NCBI GenBank assembly: GCA_021844725.1
Contig: JAKBSX010000194.1
Coordinates: forward strand, 1-6,163
Source: Actinomycetes bacterium
GTDB taxonomy: Bacteria > Actinomycetota > Acidimicrobiia > Acidimicrobiales > Acidimicrobiaceae
Direction: 5' to 3'
Length of the DNA: 6,163 nt
How positions within the stretch are numbered: the first letter of the stretch is position 1; the number at the start of each line of letters is the position of its first letter. A model generated the notes under the pieces. It saw nothing but the letters and a program-made list of their open reading frames with translations, was not told the DNA's origin and made no database searches. Both the position numbers and the translations under genes were made by a program. Below are positions 1-4,425 of this stretch, piece after piece.

Positions 1-112
1 CTCTAGTGAGAAAGGCTATAGTCTGAGCGCTTTTTCTCCCTATTTCATTCCTGAATGGCATCGAGACTATGGGAGTGAGCCAGTAATGAACGCATCGCCT
101 TTACCTTTTTGA
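1..112 (+). CDS. Tectonin-type beta-propeller protein, C-terminal end only (5' truncated by window edge)
   Basis: An open frame enters from the left edge (first full codon at 2) and ends at TGA 110-112. It gives a 36-residue tail beginning SSEKGYSLSAF and ending MNASPLPF. This tail is identical to the C-terminus of the minus-strand tectonin gene at 1188-2123 except for one residue, Pro instead of Ser, caused by C at position 80. The visible piece contains no propeller blade, so the family assignment rests entirely on that near-identity. The gene presumably continues upstream as a nearly full copy of the 1188-2123 gene in opposite orientation. An AATAAA signal follows 6 bp after the stop, and the next gene starts 83 bp downstream on the same strand. 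It could also be only a duplicated 3' fragment; the window cannot tell. Confidence 0.7.
   Translation, partial: SSEKGYSLSAFSPYFIPEWHRDYGSEPVMNASPLPF
1..112. repeat. Inverted repeat, left arm (paired with 1188-1299)
   Basis: The reverse complement of 1188-1299 matches 1-112 at 111 of 112 positions; the single difference is C80. The left limit is unknown because the repeat runs to the window edge. The right limit coincides with the last base of the stop codon, after which similarity stops abruptly. The two arms flank the complete gene at 196-1137, with 1,075 bp between them. Confidence 0.95.
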
Positions 113-118
113 TTGGAG

Positions 119-124
119 AATAAA
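119..124 (+). promoter_or_regulatory. Polyadenylation signal AATAAA of the truncated left gene
   Basis: AATAAA begins 6 bp after the TGA at 110-112 and is followed by ATTGATTGG. Nearly the same arrangement (AATAAA then TTTGATTGG) follows the next + strand gene at 1147. The shared 3'-flank form supports both as real mRNA 3'-end signals. Confidence 0.5.
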
Positions 125-179
125 ATTGATTGGTTCTCAGACTCCTTGTTCCACTTCTTTTTAAAGTCATTGCAGAGTA

Positions 180-209
180 ATGAATGCAAGTACATATGGC
201 ATCAAGTAA
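180..209 (+). promoter_or_regulatory. Upstream ORF overlapping the start of the 196-1137 gene
   Basis: ATG at 180 opens a nine-codon reading frame (MNASTYGIK) ending at TAA 207-209. It lies in a different frame from the main gene and overlaps both candidate main starts (184 and 196). Its ATG has a purine (G177) at -3, which neither main start has (T181 for 184, C193 for 196). If transcripts begin upstream of 180, scanning ribosomes should meet this ORF first and translation of the tectonin gene would be reduced. If transcription starts after 182 the element is meaningless. Confidence 0.35.
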
Positions 210-1137
210 TAACGTAGCCATAGCTCCCATGAATTGGGAAACCCTTCCGGGCGCAGCCATTCAAATAGGATCCTCCTTTGATACTCTTTGGGCACTCAAT
301 AGTGAAAGAAAACTCTTCCAATGCAAGCTTCCATGTGATGAATACACAAAAGACTGGAGCGTCATCCCAGAGACAAACTTTAAAAGCTTTTCTGTGAATC
401 CATTTGAGATATGGGCAGTGGCCAGTGATAATAGTCTATACCGCTGCAAGTTTCCTTGTAATTCATTAAGAGACTTTCAATTGGTGACTCAAGGCGTTCA
501 CAAGGTGGCATTGGGCTTGGATCGCGTATGGCTTATAAGCAAAGACTACCGAGTGGGGCGTACTCTACTTAATTTCGAGAGCCTAGGAAGATTCATGGAT
601 GTCAGAGTTCTAAACTGGAAGCAACTCTATGGAGCGATCAACACACTATCAATTGGAGAAGACAGTGAAGTCTGGGGAGTAAGGAAGAGCGATAAGCAGC
701 TGCTTCGATACCATCGACCCACTCGTCAATGGCTGCAAGTTGCAAGCATCAAGGCCCGACGTGTATGCGTAGGCTCGGACTTCATCTACATCACGGACCT
801 GGACGATAATGCATTTCGCTGCAGCAGACCCTGCTGGCAGATTAACTTTGTACCTCTGGGGAAGAAGATGAGTAGCATCTCGGCGGAAATGTCCGGACCT
901 GGTGTTCTCTATGGAGTACTGAAGATGGACCCAAAGATGAGTGATTTGGTTGTTGGATTCGCCATTGGGAACCGTACTGGCTTTGAGAGTATAACCGACA
1001 ATCCAAATCATGTTTTCACTCCTTACCAAAACACGGAATGGACTGCGTATCAGCCGAAGGTTTTTCAATTCCAACACTGGCAACAACCGCTTCAGCAGCA
1101 ACCACAAATTCTGAACCAACCGTTTCTACAACGATGA
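196..1137 (+). CDS. Tectonin-type beta-propeller protein, no signal peptide, Gln-rich tail
   Basis: This is an intact 313-residue frame. I place the start at ATG 196 (MASSNNVAIAP) because from there the protein aligns with the start of the 1188-2123 paralogue; an in-frame ATG at 184 would add four residues. Blade signatures are visible at about residues 31-47 (LWALN...CKLPC), 72-88 (IWAV...YRCKFPC), 110-127 (VWLIS, no cysteines), 159-172 (VWGVRK...LLRY) and 197-213 (IYITD...FRCSRPC), with a weaker sixth near 238. Residues 289-313 are rich in Gln. Known tectonins are lectin-like propellers that bind surface sugars or lipopolysaccharide; binding here is inferred. There is no hydrophobic leader, so a cytosolic location is likely unless a 5' exon is missing. 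It converges tail to tail with the next gene, 50 bp away, and is bracketed by the inverted repeat. I am confident of the family and unsure of the ligand. Confidence 0.85.
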   Translation: MASSNNVAIAPMNWETLPGAAIQIGSSFDTLWALNSERKLFQCKLPCDEYTKDWSVIPETNFKSFSVNPFEIWAVASDNSLYRCKFPCNSLRDFQLVTQGVHKVALGLDRVWLISKDYRVGRTLLNFESLGRFMDVRVLNWKQLYGAINTLSIGEDSEVWGVRKSDKQLLRYHRPTRQWLQVASIKARRVCVGSDFIYITDLDDNAFRCSRPCWQINFVPLGKKMSSISAEMSGPGVLYGVLKMDPKMSDLVVGFAIGNRTGFESITDNPNHVFTPYQNTEWTAYQPKVFQFQHWQQPLQQQPQILNQPFLQR

Positions 1138-1146
1138 AAAAAAATC

Positions 1147-1152
1147 AATAAA
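1147..1152 (+). promoter_or_regulatory. Polyadenylation signal AATAAA of the 196-1137 gene
   Basis: AATAAA lies 9 bp after the TGA at 1135-1137, following an A-rich run, and is followed by TTTGATTGG. It sits inside the 50-bp gap shared with the opposing gene, so the mature 3' end probably reaches into, or ends next to, the convergent neighbour's coding region. Confidence 0.5.
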
Positions 1153-1187
1153 TTTGATTGGATCATGATGAAACTTGTTTTTCGATC

Positions 1188-1299
1188 TCAAAAAGGTAAA
1201 GGCGATGCGTTCATTACTGACTCACTCCCATAGTCTCGATGCCATTCAGGAATGAAATAGGGAGAAAAAGCGCTCAGACTATAGCCTTTCTCACTAGAG
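1188..1299. repeat. Inverted repeat, right arm (paired with 1-112)
   Basis: This arm is the last 112 bp of the minus-strand tectonin gene, including its stop codon at 1188-1190. It matches the reverse complement of 1-112 with a single substitution (T on the coding strand where position 80 has C). The flank outside the stop (1138-1187) does not resemble the flank outside the other arm (113 onward). Confidence 0.95.
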
Positions 1300-2123
1300 T
1301 CATCTGAAGAGGACTGAAATGGCATACTGAGATCAAGAGCATTGAACTTTGGCGTCCAGGCAGAGTTTCCAACCAGAATTTTGTTCTCCTCTGGATTCGC
1401 TCCAATGGCCAGCACGACTCCTGGATTGTTATACCTTGAAGAAATGTCTTTGACTGCTTTCTTACTTGGATTCTCCCATCCGCCGTTCCTACATGGCCTA
1501 AGGCATCGCATGACTTGGTCTTTGTCGGTAATTGCATAAATATAGTCGGCACCAACATCAACGGTCTTTGCAGCTCCAGGCACATCAATCCAGCGAGCCT
1601 GAGAAGCAAGATAGCGAACTATCTGCTGCGGGCCGGCTCCAGTCCTGACGCCCCAGACTTCTCCATCTTCTCCAATTGAAATATGTTTGATGTTCGTTCC
1701 CACATAATTCCACGTAAGCTTTGAGCGATCAATTGGTGCTGATTCTTTGGAAAATTCAAAGTCGGCTACTGCCACACGGTTATCTCCAGTAACTGCCCAT
1801 GCTTCACTCAGGCCTAGAGAAACTTGCTTGAAGCCTTCAGCGATTAAATGGAACTTGCCTGCTTTCAAACACGGAAAGCGACAACGGAACACTCTATTCT
1901 GGAAATCCAAAGCCCAAATTTCGAATGGATTAACGGAAAAAGAAACATAGTTACTTTCACTTAAAGGTTTCCACCAAGATTCTTCTGTGCACGGCAGACG
2001 ACATTGCATGATTTCATTCTTATTCGATAAAGCCCACAGATTAGTCATGGAGCTTTCAACATGCAATGCGGCGCCATTTATTGTAGTCCACTCTATTGGA
2101 TTTGCCTTTATTATAGCAGCCAT
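1188..2123 (-). CDS. Tectonin-type beta-propeller protein, no signal peptide, Ser-rich tail
   Basis: This is an intact 311-residue frame starting at ATG 2123-2121. The start has A at -3 and G at +4, and an in-frame stop lies 24 nt upstream, so the start is well defined if there is no 5' intron. Blades are visible at about residues 29-45 (LWALS...MQCRLPC), 69-85 (IWAL...FRCRFPC), 108-120 (AWAVTGDNRV, no cysteines), 156-171 (VWGVRT...VRY) and 194-211 (YIYAITD...MRCLRPC), with a degenerate sixth following. It shares exact stretches with the 196-1137 protein (SFSVNPFEIWA; SIGED then EVWGVR), so the two are clear paralogues, but the tails differ: here residues 270-277 are Ser/Asp-rich. No secretion signal is seen. 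By family it should be a carbohydrate-binding propeller; the ligand is unknown. Only 113 bp separate it from the gene behind it, leaving very little room for a promoter. Confidence 0.87.
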   Translation of the reverse strand: MAAIIKANPIEWTTINGAALHVESSMTNLWALSNKNEIMQCRLPCTEESWWKPLSESNYVSFSVNPFEIWALDFQNRVFRCRFPCLKAGKFHLIAEGFKQVSLGLSEAWAVTGDNRVAVADFEFSKESAPIDRSKLTWNYVGTNIKHISIGEDGEVWGVRTGAGPQQIVRYLASQARWIDVPGAAKTVDVGADYIYAITDKDQVMRCLRPCRNGGWENPSKKAVKDISSRYNNPGVVLAIGANPEENKILVGNSAWTPKFNALDLSMPFQSSSDDSSEKGYSLSAFSPYFIPEWHRDYGSESVMNASPLPF

Positions 2124-2131
2124 TATCTGAC

Positions 2132-2148
2132 TTGACAGATCTTGTCAA
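2132..2148. promoter_or_regulatory. Interrupted palindrome upstream of the 1188-2123 gene
   Basis: TTGACA and TGTCAA form a perfect 6-bp inverted repeat around a 5-bp centre (GATCT), one base short of an uninterrupted 18-bp palindrome. The edge is 8 bp upstream of the ATG at 2123. The position and symmetry suit a dimeric transcription-factor site or a short 5'-leader hairpin. No known factor is assigned. Confidence 0.3.
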
Positions 2149-2149
2149 A

Positions 2150-2208
2150 GATGGCAAAGGATACAATGAGATGAAACTTGGTTTTGGCTTCTGAAAGCCA
2201 ATTGGAGT
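2150..2208. repeat. Diverged pieces resembling other tectonin-cluster tails
   Basis: Three short matches lie in this gap. GATGGCAAAGG (2150-2160) is the exact reverse complement of 2268-2278 inside the C-terminal codons of the secreted tectonin gene. GATGAAACTTG plus TTTT (2170-2185) matches 1167-1182, just outside the stop of the 1188-2123 gene, at 15 of 16 bases. CTGAAAGCCAATTGGAGT (2191-2208) resembles the tail of the secreted gene at 2240-2257, allowing one-base gaps. One short match could be chance; three related to gene ends in one small gap suggest remnants of earlier duplicated or inverted tails. Confidence 0.4.
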
Positions 2209-2232
2209 AGAATTAAATGTATAATTGGTCGA

Positions 2233-2238
2233 TTTATT
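2233..2238 (-). promoter_or_regulatory. Polyadenylation signal AATAAA overlapping the stop of the 2237-3118 gene
   Basis: On the minus strand the gene ends in CAG TAA TAAA, so AATAAA starts inside the TAA stop codon at 2239-2237. Such an overlap of stop codon and poly(A) signal would leave a very short 3' untranslated region and is in keeping with the tight gene packing here. Confidence 0.4.
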
Positions 2239-3118
2239 ACTGAATTGCCATTGGAGTTCCTTCATAGCCTTTGCCATCGCGATTGATTCCGAATACTTGA
2301 TCATCGCCAGTATTTCCAGTATTCACAGCGACCATTTGACCATCTGCAAGTTGCCAGCCACCAAATATGCACGGCCTGACACACCTGTAGATCCGATCAT
2401 CTACTGCTACTGCGTAGACGTAAAGCCGTCCCACGGAAAGACGGCTAAAGTTAATGTTTGTTGGATTCGGAATTTCGTCCCACGTTGCGTACTTTTTCCT
2501 AAATCTGTAGACTTTGCCGTCTGTTCTCACGCCCCATAGCTGATTGTCTGCACTTAAGGAGACTTCTTTCCATTTTTCAGGCAATGAAGTCCAGGTTGCT
2601 TGCGTTGTAGTGTTACCCGCAAAATCCCAAGGTGTGATAAATGCGTCGCTGTTTTTGTTGACCCCAGCAACCATGTTAGTTCCCAATGTTACTGAGGACA
2701 GAACGCCATTAACTTGAGGCCAAGTGGGGAATTCTGACGCTGCCATGATACTCTTATGTCTTCTCCTACGTCTGTTTGCATTCTGCTGGTTTATATAATT
2801 AGCATAGCTAGCCCAATCCAAAAAGTATGCGAATTTGGTTGGAAGTCTAGATCGGTATATATAGCCATCCACAGAAATTACCCAAACTTCCCATTTATTT
2901 GCAGCAGTGTACGCAGCATACCATCCCATATATTCCCAGTCAGTGCCGTTGCATGGTCGTACGCAGCGGTACAGTTGCCACAAACTATTTGTTGCAAAAA
3001 TTTCCTTGCTGTTGGCTGTTATGGAACTGATCCATGAAGGCATTTCTTTCCACTTGACAAGTGGATCCATGTCCGCAAGGGCGGTCGCTCCTATTAAAAG
3101 ATGTATCAATAGCTTCAT
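2237..3118 (-). CDS. Secreted tectonin-type beta-propeller protein
   Basis: This is an intact 293-residue frame from ATG 3118-3116 (G at -3, A at +4). Residues 1-15 form a classic signal peptide, MKLLIHLLIGATALA, with an Ala-X-Ala cleavage site before Asp16. The mature protein is therefore expected in the secretory pathway or outside the cell. Blades appear near residues 40-56 (IFATN...YRCVRPC), 77-94 (VWVIS...YRSRLPT, both cysteines replaced), 149-163 (VAGVNKNSDAFIT), 193-206 (LWGVRTDGKVYRF) and 235-250 (YAVAVDDRIYRCVRPC), ending with VFGINRDGKGY at 275-285. Five consecutive arginines at 116-120 lie between blades and could be a Kex2/furin-type cleavage site or a charged surface loop. It is more diverged than the two neighbouring paralogues. 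The family implies sugar or microbe-surface binding, which is not proven here. Confidence 0.87.
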   Translation of the reverse strand: MKLLIHLLIGATALADMDPLVKWKEMPSWISSITANSKEIFATNSLWQLYRCVRPCNGTDWEYMGWYAAYTAANKWEVWVISVDGYIYRSRLPTKFAYFLDWASYANYINQQNANRRRRRHKSIMAASEFPTWPQVNGVLSSVTLGTNMVAGVNKNSDAFITPWDFAGNTTTQATWTSLPEKWKEVSLSADNQLWGVRTDGKVYRFRKKYATWDEIPNPTNINFSRLSVGRLYVYAVAVDDRIYRCVRPCIFGGWQLADGQMVAVNTGNTGDDQVFGINRDGKGYEGTPMAIQ

Positions 3119-3123
3119 TGCAT
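3115..3123 (-). promoter_or_regulatory. Minimal upstream ORF (ATG CAA TGA) overlapping the start codon
   Basis: On the minus strand the sequence reads ATG CAA TGA, and the main ATG at 3118-3116 shares its TG with the TGA of this two-codon ORF. The upstream ATG is in a poor context (C at -3), whereas the main start has G at -3. Leaky scanning or termination-reinitiation at this overlap could tune output. It could equally be chance. Confidence 0.25.
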
Positions 3124-3221
3124 ATGCGTCGAAGTACTACCGTATGATGATCTTTTCAGTTTGAAACATTACCTCAAAAATTCCCCCAATCATTTTACTT
3201 TTGGATATAAATTTTGGTACT

Positions 3222-3252
3222 TGTTAAGCCAAGTTGCTAACTTAGCTTAACA
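3222..3252. repeat. 31-bp near-perfect hairpin/palindrome
   Basis: TGTTAAGC, C, AAGTT, a GCT loop, AACTT, A and GCTTAACA give 13 of 14 complementary pairs around a three-base loop; the only mismatch is C3230 opposite A3244. The element sits roughly 100-135 bp upstream of the secreted tectonin ATG. It could be a regulatory site, an RNA hairpin in a leader transcript, or the relic of a small foldback element. Confidence 0.6.
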
Positions 3253-3550
3253 TGATATCGTTCAAAGAAAACACTGTGGATTTCTACTATACCTAAGTCA
3301 GGCTGATCCGAAATTTAATGTAGAGAAAATACAATAATTATGAACAAACGAATGTAACGCCAGTAGTGAATCGGAATTATAGCATTCAATATAAAAGGAA
3401 AAAAAATTACCGAAAGAGATTATCTAAAAGTGAACTGTAAAGGTAAACTAACTAAAACAATGCTATTAGCTGATCCCTCCATTAAGAGTGAGTAAGCTGA
3501 ATGTCATACTATATTTAAAATATTGGCGATCTACATATCCGACTCGGGAA

Positions 3551-3583
3551 GCCGGCCCGTACGGTACAAGTTTCAAAACTTGT
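3551..3583. repeat. Three abutting palindromes
   Basis: GCCGGC (3551-3556), CCGTACGG (3557-3564) and, after one T, ACAAGTTT-CA-AAACTTGT (3566-3583) follow each other directly. The last is a perfect 8-bp stem around two bases. The cluster marks the passage from AT-rich DNA to more GC-rich DNA. The T-arm of a tRNA was considered for the last element and does not fit. Confidence 0.45.
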
Positions 3584-3880
3584 CATTAATTGTTATCCAA
3601 CATAGGGATTCATTTATTGTTCGAGAAAACTTTTTTCTCCCGTCCTTCCTAACCACCCTATGAATAAATGATTAAGAGACACCCACAATGCCTGTCTAAG
3701 CGCCTAAATAATTGTGCGGATCCCGAGGTGTTCCCTTCTGACGTGAGGATTAGGGTTAGCATGGCCGGGGTCAACAATCCTTCGAACGGCGCGCTTCTAG
3801 AGCCATCTTTTCTATCCGTCTCCTCCGCTTCGCGTTTTGAGATTAATAATAAAGATTAGTGATCTTCATGCCCAAATTAA

Positions 3881-4425
3881 TTAGAGGAGAACGTCCCATT
3901 GAAAAAGAATATCATGACGAAGAACCTCGTCAATTTCCTTTGTAGGTTTTCGGATACGAACCCCTCGATTCGATTCTGCCCCTCTTACGAGGGAGCTTAC
4001 TGCCAGTATAATCAGACAAATAACTATTGGTATCTGATTATTTGAGTTATGCAACAAGTCATCCAACCCGTCATCTTCCAAGCAGGCCCCCTTCAGAAGC
4101 ACCTTTATGACTTGATGCCAGGTGGAAATGAAAGGGGGCAGTTCATGCAAAAAGGTGACATTTTGCCTTTTCCTAAAGCCTCAAGCACTTCATCAAATTG
4201 GCCCATAGCTTCTTGTGCATCCAAGCTGTACATCTGTTGCTTAAACTTTTGTCTGCGACTGGGAAAGTTGTTCAAGCTCAAAAGATCCATATGAGATTTT
4301 CGATTTTTAATCTGAATGTAAAGTCTATTATTGATGAGAAAAGAATGGGCGATTTGATTTGTAAAATCCAGCAAATTCTGGAGTGAGGCGAGTTTTAGCT
4401 GCTCGGAAAGAGTCTGAAAGACTGG
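3881..4425 (-). pseudogene. Frame-shifted coding-like stretch downstream of the NTPase-nuclease gene
   Basis: Two minus-strand open stretches lie in successive shifted frames. The first runs from about 4425 to a stop at 4105-4107 (106 codons) and overlaps the end of the large gene; it reads like coherent protein (SEQLKLASLQNLLDFTNQIA; later QFDEVLEALGKGKMSPF). The second continues in a different frame from a CCTTTTTG run near 4148-4155 with LHELPPFISTWHQVIKVLLKG and ends at a stop at 3881-3883. It includes a hydrophobic stretch IPIVICLIILAVSSLV. The first does not begin with ATG unless at 4374, and the second has no ATG at its start. This could be a C-terminal extension broken by frameshifts, an unrecognised spliced exon set, or unrelated non-coding sequence. 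No domain is recognised. Confidence 0.3.
4008..4041. repeat. 9-bp stem inverted repeat
   Basis: ATAATCAGA (4008-4016) and TCTGATTAT (4033-4041) are perfect reverse complements around a 16-base AT-rich loop. It lies about 290-320 bp downstream of the stop of the large minus-strand gene and within the second frame-shifted stretch. It may be a 3'-end hairpin or a chance feature. Confidence 0.3.

Larger units (their letters stand above)
3119..3860. other. Non-coding stretch without a convincing gene
   Basis: About 740 bp separate the secreted tectonin gene from the right-hand unit. The part from 3119 to about 3540 is AT-rich and must contain the promoter of the 2237-3118 gene; no clear TATA box reads on the minus strand, although TTTATAT-like sequence lies near 3206-3212. 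It also holds the hairpin at 3222-3252, the palindromes at 3551-3583 and a 7-bp hairpin, GAGAAAA-CTT-TTTTCTC, at 3623-3639. From about 3690 to 3840 the composition becomes visibly more GC-rich. A 63-codon + strand frame there (3668-3859) has no recognisable domain. No tRNA or rRNA was recognised. Confidence 0.6.

Noticed and set aside
178..190. GTAATGAATGCA resembling GTAATGAACGCA at 82-94
   Set aside because: Only about 12 bases and no further similarity in the flanks; probably coincidence.
649..1119. 156-codon open frame on the minus strand, antisense to the 196-1137 gene
   Set aside because: It lies wholly opposite a well-supported propeller gene, has no recognisable domain, and its length is explained by the codon bias of the sense strand.
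1274..1609. 111-codon minus-strand frame inside the 1188-2123 gene
   Set aside because: It is an out-of-frame reading of the same strand; the in-frame product has clear blade repeats and this one has none.
2225..2539. 104-codon + strand frame across the start of the 2237-3118 gene region
   Set aside because: Antisense to the secreted tectonin with no domain and no start context; treated as a shadow.
3541..3590. Possible tRNA T-arm (TTTCAAAAC within a hairpin)
   Set aside because: The stem and loop lengths do not fit a T-arm and no acceptor, D or anticodon arm could be placed upstream.
3750..3759. TTAGGGTTAG resembling telomere repeat
   Set aside because: Less than two units, and no array; easily a chance match.
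3668..3859. 63-codon + strand frame with an AATAAA at 3848-3853
   Set aside because: The product has no recognisable feature, and the AATAAA lies inside the frame just before its stop. It is not strong enough to call a gene.
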